Shown here piece by piece: positions 8,035-16,877 of a stretch of 64,000 bases of DNA. The DNA is taken from assembly GCF_024498175.1 (NCBI RefSeq), contig NZ_CP101823.1:930001-994000 (forward strand), read 5' to 3'. Positions within the stretch are counted from its first letter, which is position 1. The number at the start of each line of letters is the position of its first letter. A program made the position numbers and the translations under genes. The stretch is from Haloplanus salinarum (GTDB taxonomy: Archaea > Halobacteriota > Halobacteria > Halobacteriales > Haloferacaceae). The notes under the pieces were generated by a model that did not search any database, was not told where the DNA came from, and worked only from the letters and a program-made list of their open reading frames with translations.

Positions 8035-9903
8035 TCACGCGAAGTACCACGTCTGGGAGTCCCAGCCGGTGTTGAACTCCTCCCCGTACCCCCTGACGTC
8101 CTCGGCGTAGCCGGTCACGCTGGACGGCATGGCGAGGAAGCCGAAGGGCTGTTCCTCGCTGATGAGGCCGAACGCCTCGCCGAAGAGTTCGCGGCGTCGC
8201 TCCTCGTCCGTCGTCGCCGACGCCTCCTCGTACAGCGCCGAGATGTCCTCCTCCGGGTAGTAGCCGTAGTAGTTGATGCCGCCCCGCGGCTCGAAGAAGC
8301 CCTTGCTGGAGGCCGGCGTGAAGGGGTACGTGTTGAACTGGAGGTTGATGGACATATCCCACGGCTCGGCGCTGGTGGCCACGTCGCGGGGGCCGCCGTT
8401 GAACACGCCCGCGGTCCACTCGGGGTCGGTCCCCTCGGGGGCGGACGTCTGGACGTAGTTGCTCTGGAACGTCGACGACGAGACGGCCTCGGGTTGGACG
8501 TCGATACCGGCGTTCTCCCCGAACTCCTGGGCGACGAACTCCGCGATGGTCCCCTCCGTCGGCTGGCCGGAGTCGTAGTAGATGGAGAGGGTGACCTGTT
8601 CGCCGTCGCCGTCGACGAGGCGCTCGCCGTCGTAGGCGTATTCGGTGTCCGAAAGCGCCGATTCGAGCCGGGTGCGCGTCGCCTCCGGCCCGTATCGGTC
8701 GCCGACGCCGAACTCCTCGACCCGACTGTCGTCGTACCACTCCGACCACTTCGGCTGCATCGTCTGGGCCACGTCCGCGTACCCCCGGAGGACGTTCTGG
8801 ACGACGCTCTCCTTGTTCACGGCGAAGCCGAGCGCCCGCCGGACCGCCTTCGAGCGGAACGGCTCCCACCCGTTGGCTCGCATGTTGTAGACGATCATGC
8901 GGAGGAACGGCTGGGACGTGACGTTGACGTCGACGTTCGGCAGGTTCTCGAAGCGGTTGGCCTTATCCGGCGGGATGCCCGACGAATCGACCTCTCCGGA
9001 CTCCAGCGCGCCGAGACGCGTGCTCTCCTCGCTGATGACCCGAGTCGTCTGCTGGTCGAAGTACGGCGCCTCCGCGAACCGGTCCGGGACGTCCTCGGCC
9101 TCCCGGAGGTAGTAGTCCTCGTTGCGGGTGACGGTGTACCGTGCGGACCGTTCCCAGGAGTCGTACGTGTAGGGACCGAGGTTGCCGGTGTACGCGAGCG
9201 TGTTGAGTTCCTCGTCCTGCTGGAGCCCTTCGGCGTCCCGATCCTCGACGTACTTCTCGAGGATACCCCGGGGAATGCACTGCTGGCGCCACAGGATCGG
9301 TTTGAACGGCAGTGAGGGGTCGACCTCGAACAGCCGGATCTCGAAGGTGCGTTCGCCCGTCTGCTCGACGGGGATGGGCTCTCGCTCCCCCGACTCGGGG
9401 TTCGTCCGGAACCAGTCGTTGGCGTTGGGATACCCGCTCCAGTTGGGTCGGGCCTGGAAGACGTTCTCGATCATGTAGACCCAGTCGTCGGCGGTCATCT
9501 GCCCGTAGCCCGCCCCCCACTCCAGGTTGTCGCGGAGCTCGATCTCGTAGACCCGCCCGTCGTCGGTGGAGTAATCGCCCCAGAGGGGGAAGATCTCCCG
9601 GTTCGGTTTGATCGCCCAAATACCATCGAGCGTGGCGGTGACGAACGATCCGGAGGTGGCGTCGGCGATGGTCAGCCAGTTGAGCGACTGCGCGTCGACG
9701 CTCGACGCGGAGACGTAGGTCCCGCCGACGCTTCGCGAGGCGCTCCCCGTGGTCGTCCCGTCGTCGCCATCGCCGTTCCCCGAACAACCAGCGAGCCCGA
9801 CGGCGCCCGCCGCCCCGAGCAGTTTCAACACGTCGCGGCGTCCCCGACGGCCCCGACGCTCCGCCGTATCCGAAGTTCCTCGGCGGTCGTTACCAGACGG
9901 CAT
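8035..9903 (-). CDS. dppA: ABC importer substrate-binding lipoprotein (DppA/SBP family 5)
   Basis: This 622-residue protein has a twin-arginine signal (RRDVLK, residues 22-27), a hydrophobic stretch, and lipobox LAGC with Cys40. It is thus exported folded by Tat and anchored by a lipid, as is common in haloarchaea. An acidic linker (GNGDGDDGTT) is followed by the extracellular solute-binding family 5 fold. The motif VRRALGFAVNKESVV corresponds to the conserved '..R.A....DR..I' helix of this family. It is the first gene of the five-gene importer operon. Family 5 proteins bind peptides, nickel chelates or sugars; the ligand is not determinable here. Confidence 0.9.
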   Translation of the reverse strand: MPSGNDRRGTSDTAERRGRRGRRDVLKLLGAAGAVGLAGCSGNGDGDDGTTTGSASRSVGGTYVSASSVDAQSLNWLTIADATSGSFVTATLDGIWAIKPNREIFPLWGDYSTDDGRVYEIELRDNLEWGAGYGQMTADDWVYMIENVFQARPNWSGYPNANDWFRTNPESGEREPIPVEQTGERTFEIRLFEVDPSLPFKPILWRQQCIPRGILEKYVEDRDAEGLQQDEELNTLAYTGNLGPYTYDSWERSARYTVTRNEDYYLREAEDVPDRFAEAPYFDQQTTRVISEESTRLGALESGEVDSSGIPPDKANRFENLPNVDVNVTSQPFLRMIVYNMRANGWEPFRSKAVRRALGFAVNKESVVQNVLRGYADVAQTMQPKWSEWYDDSRVEEFGVGDRYGPEATRTRLESALSDTEYAYDGERLVDGDGEQVTLSIYYDSGQPTEGTIAEFVAQEFGENAGIDVQPEAVSSSTFQSNYVQTSAPEGTDPEWTAGVFNGGPRDVATSAEPWDMSINLQFNTYPFTPASSKGFFEPRGGINYYGYYPEEDISALYEEASATTDEERRRELFGEAFGLISEEQPFGFLAMPSSVTGYAEDVRGYGEEFNTGWDSQTWYFA

Positions 9904-9969
9904 ACCTGTTGGAAACGGCGGTGCGCACTAATACCCATCGGTCGGGAGAGAATCGCACGACCCCGCCGG

Positions 9970-10536
9970 TTACCCGTCGCCGTGGGCGTCGACGATGATG
10001 ACCTCGCCGTCCTCGACGGTGACGTTGATCAGCGTCTTGACGCTGTAGCCCGCGTCGTCCAGGTCGTTCGGCCCGGCCTTCTTGATCACCGCGACGACGT
10101 CGATCACCTCGGCGCCGATGTGTTCGAGGGCGTCGAGGATCGCCTTCATCGTCCCGCCCGTCGAGAGCACGTCGTCGAGGACGAGGACCCGGTCGCCCGC
10201 CTCCACGTCGTTGATGTACATCTCGCTCTCCGAGTAGCCGGTCTGGGCCGACAGCGACACCTCGCCGTCGAGGCCGTACTGCCGTTTCCGGATCACGACC
10301 AGCGGGATGTCGGTCATCAGCGAGACGGCGGTCGAGATGTGGATGCCCATCGCCGCCGGGGTGACGATCTTGTCGATGTCCTCCAGGTCGGCCTTCCGGA
10401 TGATCTTGATGACGATTTCGCGCAGGAGTTCGGGGCGGAGCATCGGAACGCCATCGCTGACGGGGTGGACGAAATACTCGTAGTCCCCTTTTTCGATGAT
10501 CGGCGCGTCGAGAAGCGACTGCCGCAACTGGTCCAT
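9970..10536 (-). CDS. hpt: Purine phosphoribosyltransferase (hypoxanthine/guanine type)
   Basis: This 188-residue enzyme has the PRPP-binding loop [14 protein letters not shown] at residues 117-130 with the paired acidic residues. It has an upstream [11 protein letters not shown] segment and the overall length of archaeal HGPRTase-like proteins, which resemble adenine phosphoribosyltransferases. It would salvage hypoxanthine/guanine to IMP/GMP with PRPP, complementing the de novo purine genes 2-6 kb downstream. A TATA-like box is centred 26 bases before the ATG, so the message is likely leaderless. Adenine specificity cannot be excluded from sequence alone. Confidence 0.82.
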   Translation of the reverse strand: MDQLRQSLLDAPIIEKGDYEYFVHPVSDGVPMLRPELLREIVIKIIRKADLEDIDKIVTPAAMGIHISTAVSLMTDIPLVVIRKRQYGLDGEVSLSAQTGYSESEMYINDVEAGDRVLVLDDVLSTGGTMKAILDALEHIGAEVIDVVAVIKKAGPNDLDDAGYSVKTLINVTVEDGEVIIVDAHGDG

Positions 10537-10558
10537 GCCGACCGTATCGAACGTCGAG

Positions 10559-10565
10559 AATAAAA
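10559..10565 (-). promoter_or_regulatory. TATA-like box of hpt
   Basis: Read on the minus strand the box is ttttatt, centred 26 bases before the hpt ATG at 10536. It is one of the clearest leaderless-type promoters in the window. Confidence 0.5.
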
Positions 10566-10659
10566 GCTGGCGGTTCCGGGAGCGACCGTCACCGTCGTCG
10601 ACAGGTCGCGCGCTCCTGTGGGGGAGAATCGCCGCGATGCGGCGGGAGCGGCCCGCCGA

Positions 10660-11223
10660 TCACTCCGAGATGAACTCGTTGTCGCGCCAGTTGACGCCGT
10701 TTTTCTCGGCCTGGGACTGGCTGGGGTTCTCGACGACTTCGACCGAGGCGGGACGCTTCTCGCCCTCCACGATGCGTGTCGCCTTGAGTTCGTCCTCCTC
10801 CTCGACGATAGCCGTCAGCGTCCCCTTCTCGGACATGCGGGCGATGTCCCGCAACACGAGGAACATGGGGTACTGGAGCGCGGTGTTCTGGAGCACCGTC
10901 TCGCGGTCACCCTTGAAGCAGGCGAACTCGACGAGTTCCGAAGGGATCTCCTCCTCCTCTTCCTGCCACGGGCCGCCCGCACGCGGCGGTTCCTCCTCGT
11001 AGACCCGCGTCTCGGTGACGCTGGCTTTGAGCTGGGCGGTCGGCGTGTACTTACTCAGGTTCTCGTCCTCGGCGACGGCCTTCAGGATGAGCGTGTTGTT
11101 TCGTCGAGTGAGCGTTACGTCCTCGATTTCGGGGGGTAGTTCCGGATCCCCCTCGAAGTAGTCCTGTACGTCTTCGAGTGGCAGTTCGAGCGTCGAATGG
11201 AGTCGATATACGCGGCCTGACAT
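10660..11223 (-). CDS. Conserved haloarchaeal protein of unknown function
   Basis: This 187-residue, strongly acidic protein has no membrane segment or signal peptide. It begins MSGRVYRLHSTLELPLEDV, has a central run EEEEEIPSELVEF, and a helix QYPMFLVLRDIARMSEKG. The tail is acidic and polar. I do not recognise a catalytic motif. The codon use and composition match its neighbours, so it is a real gene rather than a shadow. It sits alone between hpt and the glutaredoxin gene on the same strand, with 107-123 base gaps, so no operon link is implied. Possible TATA-like bases lie near 11284-11291, which would give a short leader. Confidence 0.7.
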   Translation of the reverse strand: MSGRVYRLHSTLELPLEDVQDYFEGDPELPPEIEDVTLTRRNNTLILKAVAEDENLSKYTPTAQLKASVTETRVYEEEPPRAGGPWQEEEEEIPSELVEFACFKGDRETVLQNTALQYPMFLVLRDIARMSEKGTLTAIVEEEDELKATRIVEGEKRPASVEVVENPSQSQAEKNGVNWRDNEFISE

Positions 11224-11330
11224 AGTTTGTTCTCGGCGAGGGTAGCGCCACTACGCCCGTCTACGGGGACGTAGGGCCCGTGTGCTTATATGACCTGCTG
11301 TTCCCGTTGCGCGGCGGACACGACGCCCCG

Positions 11331-11675
11331 TCACTCGCCGGCGAGGGTCGCCTCGAGTTCGCCCCGCTCGTCGAGTTCCGCGAGCACGTCGCTCCCGCCG
11401 ACGAACTCCCCCTCGACGAAGGTCTGTGGCGTCGTCTCCCACCCGCTGTGGGATTCGAGGGCCTCGCGGAACTCCGGGAGCGCGGGCAACACGTCCACCG
11501 TCTCGAAGTCGTCGACGTACTGGTCGATCAGTTCGAGCGCCCGCTTGGAGTAGCCACACTGTGGCATCAGCCGGTTGCCCTTCATGAACAGCACCACGTC
11601 GTTCTCCTCGATGACCGTGTCGACACGCGACTGTACGTCCTCGGAGTCGAGGTCGCTCCCGGGTTGGAACGTCAT
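11331..11675 (-). CDS. Monothiol glutaredoxin
   Basis: This 114-residue protein has a single active-site cysteine in PQCGYS (Cys40), the monothiol Grx motif (CGFS type). It also has a TTPQTF cis-proline segment at 81-86 and the GGSDVL glutathione-binding motif at 93-98. Monothiol glutaredoxins of this class carry or deliver Fe-S clusters rather than reduce disulfides, although haloarchaea use gamma-glutamylcysteine instead of glutathione. The ATG at 11675 was chosen because a TATA-like box (11698-11703) sits about 25 bases upstream and the fold begins right after it. The longer upstream frame has atypical composition. Confidence 0.85.
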   Translation of the reverse strand: MTFQPGSDLDSEDVQSRVDTVIEENDVVLFMKGNRLMPQCGYSKRALELIDQYVDDFETVDVLPALPEFREALESHSGWETTPQTFVEGEFVGGSDVLAELDERGELEATLAGE

Positions 11676-11697
11676 ATCGTTACGTACGGTGCCGCGG

Positions 11698-11703
11698 GTA
11701 AAA
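11698..11703 (-). promoter_or_regulatory. TATA-like box of the glutaredoxin gene
   Basis: The minus-strand hexamer ttttac is centred about 25 bases before the ATG at 11675. It supports that start over the longer open frame. Confidence 0.45.
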
Positions 11704-11797
11704 GGGGTTGCGCAAGCAGGCCTGACGCCGGTCGCACCGTTCGAAACCCCCGGGACACCCGACTGGACGCACACGTCTCGGGTGGCCCGCATGCCCG

Positions 11798-13174
11798 CTA
11801 CTCCTCGGCGAGCGTCGCCCCCAGCCCCGTGTAGCCAGCCGGTGTCAGCGCCCGGAGTTCCTCGCGCACCGACTCGTCGACGTCCAAGTCGTCGAACAGC
11901 GCCCGGAAGTCCGCGAGCGTCACCCGCTCGCCCCGCGTGAGTTCCTTCACCCGCTCGTAGGCCTCGGTGTCGCCCTCGCGACGGAGGATCGTCTGGACCG
12001 CCTCGCCGATGATTTCGGGAGTCGCCTCCAGTTCCTCCGCCATCACCCGCTCGTTCGGGACGACTTTCCGGAGACCGGTTTCGGTCTTGCGATACCCGAT
12101 GAGACAGTGAGCGAGCGCCGCACCCACGTTGCGCTTGACCGTCGAGTCCGAGAGGTCCCGCTGGAGGCGGGAAGTGGTGACGTAGTCCGCGAGGAAGGTC
12201 AGGTCCGCGTTGGCCTTCGAGAGGTTGCCCTCGCTGTTCTCGAAGTCGATCGGGTTCACCTTGTGCGGCATCGTCGACGACCCCGTCTCGCCCGCGACGG
12301 CCTCCTGCCCGAGGTATCGGTCGGAGACGTAGAGCCAGGCGTCCCGATCCAGGTCGAGGAGGACGTTGTTGACGCCGCGGAGGGCGTCGAACAGCGCCGC
12401 GAGGTCGTCACAGGGGTTGACCTGCGTCGCCAGGGGCGTATGCTCCAGGCCGAGGTCCGTGACGAACTCCCGGGCGAACGCCCGCCAGTCCACGTCCGGA
12501 TAGGCGGCGACGTGGGCGGCGTAGGCGCCCGAGGCACCGGCGAGCTTGCCCGAGAGGTCGGCGGCGGCCCCCCGTACCCGTCCCATCGCCCGGCCGAGGC
12601 GGGCGGCGTACACCGCCATCTCCTTGCCGAAGGTGGTCGGCGTCGCAGGCTGGCCGTGGGTCCGGGCGAGCATCGGCGTCTCGGCGTACTCCCGAGCCAT
12701 CGCCGTCAACTCCTCGCGCACGTCCGACAGGGCCGTGAGGAGGACGGACTCGATGGCCGGTTTCACCAACAGACGGTGTGCGAGGTTGTTCACGTCCTCG
12801 CTGGTCAGGCCGAAGTGGATCCAGGGGTGGAGCGACTCGTCGGTGCGGGTCCGGAGGAAGTACTCCACGGCCTTGACGTCGTGATTGGTCGCGGCGTAGC
12901 CCTCGGCGCCTTCGGTCTCCAGGCGCTTGATTAGCCGCGCGTCCGCGGCGTCGAACGACTCGTAACAGTCCCGGAGGGCCGCCCGGTCGTCGACGGTCAG
13001 CGGCGTCGCGTCGAGGTCGGCGAGCGCGAGCAGGTATTCGACTTCCACGCGCACTCGTGCCCGCATGAGCGCTGACTCGCTCGCGTACGGGACGAGGGGT
13101 TCGGTGTACCCCGCGTAGCGCCCGTCGAGCGGCGAGACGGCCGCGAGCGGGTCGCTCCGTGGCAGATCGGTCAT
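11798..13174 (-). CDS. purB: Adenylosuccinate lyase
   Basis: This 458-residue lyase has the fumarase/aspartase superfamily signature SSTMPHKVNPIDFEN near residue 295, with the catalytic flexible loop. The motif ARTHGQPATPTTFGKE is present and the N-terminus is PLAAVSPLDGRYAGYTEPL, diagnostic of PurB. It acts twice in purine synthesis: cleaving SAICAR to AICAR and adenylosuccinate to AMP. The ATG at 13174 is preceded by gcttttgc at about 27 bases. It is divergent from the purN/AICAR-transformylase fusion gene, so the two purine genes share a 92-base promoter region. Confidence 0.95.
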   Translation of the reverse strand: MTDLPRSDPLAAVSPLDGRYAGYTEPLVPYASESALMRARVRVEVEYLLALADLDATPLTVDDRAALRDCYESFDAADARLIKRLETEGAEGYAATNHDVKAVEYFLRTRTDESLHPWIHFGLTSEDVNNLAHRLLVKPAIESVLLTALSDVREELTAMAREYAETPMLARTHGQPATPTTFGKEMAVYAARLGRAMGRVRGAAADLSGKLAGASGAYAAHVAAYPDVDWRAFAREFVTDLGLEHTPLATQVNPCDDLAALFDALRGVNNVLLDLDRDAWLYVSDRYLGQEAVAGETGSSTMPHKVNPIDFENSEGNLSKANADLTFLADYVTTSRLQRDLSDSTVKRNVGAALAHCLIGYRKTETGLRKVVPNERVMAEELEATPEIIGEAVQTILRREGDTEAYERVKELTRGERVTLADFRALFDDLDVDESVREELRALTPAGYTGLGATLAEE

Positions 13175-13197
13175 GCTCGGGACTGTCCGTGGGCGAC

Positions 13198-13242
13198 GCA
13201 AAAGCGTACCGGTCCCCCGCCCGAGGAGTCGCAACTGTTTTT
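13198..13242. promoter_or_regulatory. Divergent purB / purN-H promoter region
   Basis: The purB box (minus-strand gcttttgc, 13198-13205) is centred about 27 bases before its ATG at 13174. For the plus-strand gene, ttttt at 13238-13242 is centred 27 bases before the ATG at 13267. The two transcripts would start within about 90 bases of each other, allowing joint control. Confidence 0.45.
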
Positions 13243-13266
13243 CCCACGCGCGGGCCTCCCTCGACT

Positions 13267-14844
13267 ATGCTCCGAATCGCGGGTCTCGCGGGTAATCGCG
13301 GACGCAACCTGATGCACATCGCGGATCTGTCCCCGGGCGGCGCCGAGTTGGCGGTCGTCTGTACGGACGACGGGTCGGCACCGGTCCTGTCCTCGGCCGC
13401 CGACCGGGGGATTCCGACCGAGGTGGTCGAACGCGGCGACGACGAGTCGCGGGCGGACCACGAGTCGCGGCTCCGCGCCCGTCTCGACGACTACGAGGTC
13501 GACCTGGTCTGCATGGACGGCTACATGCGCGTCCTCTCGGCGGACCTGCTCGACGACCTGCCGACGACGCTCAACGTACACCCGTCGCTCCTCCCCGCCT
13601 TCCGCGGCGAGGACGCCCACGAACAGGCGCTCGCGGCGGGGGTCCGCACGACCGGCTGTACCGTCCACGTCGCCACCGAGGAGCTCGACGCCGGCCCCAT
13701 CGTCACTCAGGAGGCAGTGCCGGTCCACGAGGGCGACGACGCCGAGACGCTGAAACGGCGGGTCCTCCACGAGGCGGAGTTCAAGGCCTATCCCCGCGCA
13801 GTCGAGTGGTTCGCCGAGGACCGTATCACCGTCGACGACGACGGCGTCACCGTCGAGGGGGACGAGGCGGGGCAGTTCCCGGCCCGCCGTGTCGTTTCCG
13901 ACGACCGGCGACGGACGTTGCGCTACGGCGAGAACCCTCATCAGGACGCCGCCCTCTACGCCGACGTCGCGAGCGACGAGGCGAGCGTCGTCCACGCCGC
14001 GCAGTTGAACGAGGGCGCCAAGGCGCTGTCGTACAACAACTACAACGACGCCGACGCCGCCCTCGATCTGATCCGGGAGTTCGACGAGCCCGCGGCCGCG
14101 GTCATCAAACACACCAACCCGGCGGGGTGTGCGACCGCCGACTCGCTCGCGACGGCCTACGAGGACGCCCTCGCGACCGACGCCATGAGCGCCTTCGGCG
14201 GCATCGTCGCTCTCAACCGCCCCTGTGACGCCGCCACCGCCGACGCCATCGTCGAGTCGTTCAAGGAAGTCGTCGTCGCGCCCGGCTACACCGACGGCGC
14301 CCTCGACGTCCTGAGCGAGAAGGAGGACCTCCGGGTGCTCGACGTCGGATCGCTCGGTGACCGGACGACCACGCTGTCGGAGAAGCCCCTGACCGGCGGG
14401 CGTCTGGTCCAGGAGCGCGACGACTGGGCACCGACCCGCGCGGACCTGGAGGTGGTCACCGAGCGCGACCCGACGGACGACGAAATCGAGACCATGCTCT
14501 TCGCGTGGCGGACCCTCAAACACGTCAAGTCGAACGCGATTCTCTTCGCCGCGGGAACCGAGACGGTGGGCATCGGCATGGGGCAGGTCAGCCGGGTCGA
14601 CGCCGTGCGGCTGGCGGCGATGAAGGCCGACGAACACGCCGAGGGGAAGGACGCTGCGGGCGCGGTGATGGCCTCCGATGCCTTCTTCCCGTTCCCCGAC
14701 GGCCTCGAGGAGGCCGCCGAAGCGGGAGTCGAGGCCGTCATCCAGCCCGGCGGGTCCGTCAACGACGACGACGTCGTCGCAGCCGCCGACGAACACGACA
14801 TGGCGATGGCGTTCACCGGAAAGCGGTGCTTCAGGCACGACTGA
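13267..14844 (+). CDS. purH: Fused GAR formyltransferase (PurN) and AICAR transformylase (PurH C-terminal domain)
   Basis: The 525-residue protein joins two formyl-transfer steps of purine synthesis. Residues 1 to ~195 are a PurN-like domain with catalytic triad candidates Asn103, His105 (TLNVHPSLLPAF) and Asp141 (ELDAGPI). From ~207 on is the AICAR transformylase domain, with RYGENPHQ (219-226) and the KHTNPAGC motif holding the catalytic Lys281-His282 pair. The IMP cyclohydrolase domain that normally precedes it in bacterial PurH is absent. IMP closure must therefore come from another enzyme such as archaeal PurO, not seen here. The ATG at 13267 starts the PurN fold directly and has a T-rich box 27 bases upstream. 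It is divergent from purB. Confidence 0.9.
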   Translation: MLRIAGLAGNRGRNLMHIADLSPGGAELAVVCTDDGSAPVLSSAADRGIPTEVVERGDDESRADHESRLRARLDDYEVDLVCMDGYMRVLSADLLDDLPTTLNVHPSLLPAFRGEDAHEQALAAGVRTTGCTVHVATEELDAGPIVTQEAVPVHEGDDAETLKRRVLHEAEFKAYPRAVEWFAEDRITVDDDGVTVEGDEAGQFPARRVVSDDRRRTLRYGENPHQDAALYADVASDEASVVHAAQLNEGAKALSYNNYNDADAALDLIREFDEPAAAVIKHTNPAGCATADSLATAYEDALATDAMSAFGGIVALNRPCDAATADAIVESFKEVVVAPGYTDGALDVLSEKEDLRVLDVGSLGDRTTTLSEKPLTGGRLVQERDDWAPTRADLEVVTERDPTDDEIETMLFAWRTLKHVKSNAILFAAGTETVGIGMGQVSRVDAVRLAAMKADEHAEGKDAAGAVMASDAFFPFPDGLEEAAEAGVEAVIQPGGSVNDDDVVAAADEHDMAMAFTGKRCFRHD

Positions 14845-14958
14845 AAGGACTGGCTGAAGCTCGTGGCAGGAACGAAGTGAGTGACGCGGTGTTTCGGCCA
14901 CGACCGACGGGTGCCCCACGCTCGGCGCGCGAACGGACCTGCAGTCCGTGTGACAACG

Positions 14959-14964
14959 TTTAAG
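14959..14964 (+). promoter_or_regulatory. TATA-like box of purK
   Basis: The hexamer tttaag is centred about 28 bases before the purK ATG at 14989. The 144-base gap after the fusion gene therefore contains its own promoter. Confidence 0.4.
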
Positions 14965-14988
14965 CGCGGCTCGGAACCACGGCTAGCC

Positions 14989-16152
14989 ATGTCGATAACC
15001 GTTCCCGGCCCGACGCTGGGCGTCGTCGGCGGCGGCCAGTTGGGCCGCATGCTCGCCGAGGCGGCCGCGCCGCTCGGCGTCGAGACGATCGTCCTCGATC
15101 CGACGCCGGACTGCCCGGCCGCGCCCGTCGCGCGCGACCAGATCGTCGGCGACTTCGACGACCCCGAGGCGATCGGTCGGCTGGCCGAGCGCACGGACGC
15201 GTTGACTTACGAGATCGAACTCGCCGATCCGGACCACCTCGCGACCGCGAGCGCCGAGGCCGGCGTACCGGTCCACCCGACGCCCGAGACCCTCCGGACC
15301 ATCCAGGACAAGTTCGCCGAAAAGGAGATGCTGAGCGGGGCGGGCATCCCCGTTCCCGCCTACCGTCGTGTCGACTCCGTGGCCGACTTGGAGGCGGCCG
15401 TCGAGGAGTTCGGCGGCGTGATGCTGAAGGCCCGCCACGGCGGCTACGACGGCCGCGGCAACCTGCCGGTTCGCTCCGTCGACGAGGCCGAGGCCGCGAT
15501 CCGCGAGGTGGGGGCGAGCGACGAGCCAGACGCGCTCGCCGAGACGCTCGTCGACTTCGAGCGCGAACTCTCCGTGATCGGCGTCCAGGGCGACGGCGAG
15601 GTGCGGACGTTCCCGGTCGGTGAGAACGTCCACGAGACGGAGATCCTGCGCGAGACGGTCGTTCCCGCGCGCACGAGAGACGCGGTCGCGGAGCGAGCCC
15701 AGGCCGTCGCCCGCGACGTGCTGGACGCCCTCGACGGCCGCGGCGTCTTCGGGATCGAACTGTTCGAGACGGACGGGGAGATCCTGGTAAACGAGATCGC
15801 GCCCCGGCCGCACAACTCGGGGCACTGGAGCATCGAGGGCGCGGTCGCCTCGCAGTTCGAACAGCACGCCCGTGCGGTGCTCGGGTGGCCGCTGGGGTCG
15901 ACCCGGCAGCGGGCCCCGACGGTGAGCGCGAACGTCCTTGGCACCGTCGACGCGGAGCGGGTGGCCGAACTCGACGGCGTCGAGGCTGTCCTCGAAAGCG
16001 AGGCGGCCCACCTGCACTGGTACGGCAAGGAACAGGTGCGTCCGCTCCGGAAGATGGGTCACGTGACCGTCACCGACGAGGACGGCGACGCGGCCCTCGG
16101 CGACCTGCTCGCATCGGCACGCGAACTGCGCGACGACCTCTCCTTCCGATGA
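14989..16152 (+). CDS. purK: N5-carboxyaminoimidazole ribonucleotide synthetase
   Basis: This 387-residue ATP-grasp enzyme starts with a nucleotide-binding motif (GVVGGGQLGRMLAEAA). It contains the biotin-carboxylase-like segment KARHGGYDGRGN and a C-terminal metal and substrate site in NEIAPRPHNSGHWSIEGA, typical of PurK. It carboxylates AIR with bicarbonate and ATP to N5-CAIR, which PurE then converts. The ATG at 14989 is supported by a TATA-like box 28 bases upstream. The longer open frame has no sensible N-terminus. Its stop overlaps the purE ATG by four bases, so the two enzymes are translationally coupled. Confidence 0.95.
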   Translation: MSITVPGPTLGVVGGGQLGRMLAEAAAPLGVETIVLDPTPDCPAAPVARDQIVGDFDDPEAIGRLAERTDALTYEIELADPDHLATASAEAGVPVHPTPETLRTIQDKFAEKEMLSGAGIPVPAYRRVDSVADLEAAVEEFGGVMLKARHGGYDGRGNLPVRSVDEAEAAIREVGASDEPDALAETLVDFERELSVIGVQGDGEVRTFPVGENVHETEILRETVVPARTRDAVAERAQAVARDVLDALDGRGVFGIELFETDGEILVNEIAPRPHNSGHWSIEGAVASQFEQHARAVLGWPLGSTRQRAPTVSANVLGTVDAERVAELDGVEAVLESEAAHLHWYGKEQVRPLRKMGHVTVTDEDGDAALGDLLASARELRDDLSFR

Positions 16153-16763
16153 CCGGAATCGACGACATCATCGACGACCTGCACGCACAGGCGGACGACG
16201 ACCGACCACCCGCGGCGACCCCCGAGGTCGGGATCGTCATGGGGTCGGACTCGGATCTCGACACCATGGCGGGCGCCTACGACGCCCTCCGCGAACTCGG
16301 GTTCGCGGAACAGACCGACTACGACGACCCGCCCGAGGCCCGATTCACCTTCGAGAGCTACGTCGTCTCCGCACACCGCACGCCGGATCTGATGTACGCC
16401 TACGGCGAGACGGCCGCCGACCGCGGCCTCGACGTGATAATCGCGGGCGCGGGCGGGAAGTCCGCGGACCTGCCGAACATGACCGCCTCCATCGCGTATC
16501 CCCTGCCGGTGATCGGCGTGCCGGTCCAGGAGAAGTCGGTGGACTCGGTGATCGGGATGCCGACGGGCGCGCCCATCGTCGCCGTCGACGCCGGCAAGTC
16601 CTACAACGCGGCGCTGTCGGCGGTCCAGATCCTGGCGCGCGAACACGCGGAACTGGTCGAGCGACTCGAAGTCGAACACGACGACCTGCGATCCGGCGTG
16701 GCCGACGTCTCGCGGGACCTCCACGATCTGGGGATCGACGGGTTCCGGCGTCGCCACGAGTAG
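16149..16763 (+). CDS. purE: N5-CAIR mutase
   Basis: This 204-residue protein has the PurE motifs GSDSDLDTM, SAHRTPDLM and IAGAGGKSADLPNM, which bind the phosphate and the aminoimidazole carboxylate. It isomerises N5-CAIR to CAIR, the step after PurK. The N-terminus carries about 25 extra acidic residues before the core, and a helical tail follows it. ATG at 16149 overlaps the purK stop in an ATGA arrangement, which fixes the start. It is the last gene of the purine block before the nuo operon. Confidence 0.95.
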   Translation: MTGIDDIIDDLHAQADDDRPPAATPEVGIVMGSDSDLDTMAGAYDALRELGFAEQTDYDDPPEARFTFESYVVSAHRTPDLMYAYGETAADRGLDVIIAGAGGKSADLPNMTASIAYPLPVIGVPVQEKSVDSVIGMPTGAPIVAVDAGKSYNAALSAVQILAREHAELVERLEVEHDDLRSGVADVSRDLHDLGIDGFRRRHE

Positions 16764-16769
16764 TCCGAC

Positions 16770-16811
16770 GTGGCCGGCGCGACAGGGCGTGAAACGCCCG
16801 TATTCGGCCAC
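16770..16811 (+). terminator. Nested stem-loop after purE (possible terminator or RNA element)
   Basis: An inner stem GGGCGT/ACGCCC with a three-base loop (16785-16799) is enclosed by an outer stem GTGGCCG/CGGCCAC (16770-16776 with 16805-16811). It begins six bases after the purE stop. There is no long T-run after it, so termination is plausible but not established. Confidence 0.35.
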
Positions 16812-16833
16812 CAAACCGGCTGCAGGCACCGAA

Positions 16834-16854
16834 AAGCGTAAATCAACGCTTATG
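16834..16854 (+). promoter_or_regulatory. nuo operon promoter with inverted repeat
   Basis: An inverted repeat AAGCGT-N6-ACGCTT (16834-16851) runs into cttatg (16849-16854), a TATA-like box. The box is centred about 26 bases before an ATG at 16878. The repeat would place a dimeric regulator over the TFB/TBP site of the operon. Confidence 0.45.
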
Positions 16855-16877
16855 GGGGAGCACTCCTAACTCCCGAG

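Noticed and set aside
14845-14988. Possible small gene or REP-type repeat in the gap before purK
   Set aside because: A phrase like acgaagtgagtga occurs once and is not repeated elsewhere in the gap, and no open frame has convincing composition. Only a promoter box is supported.
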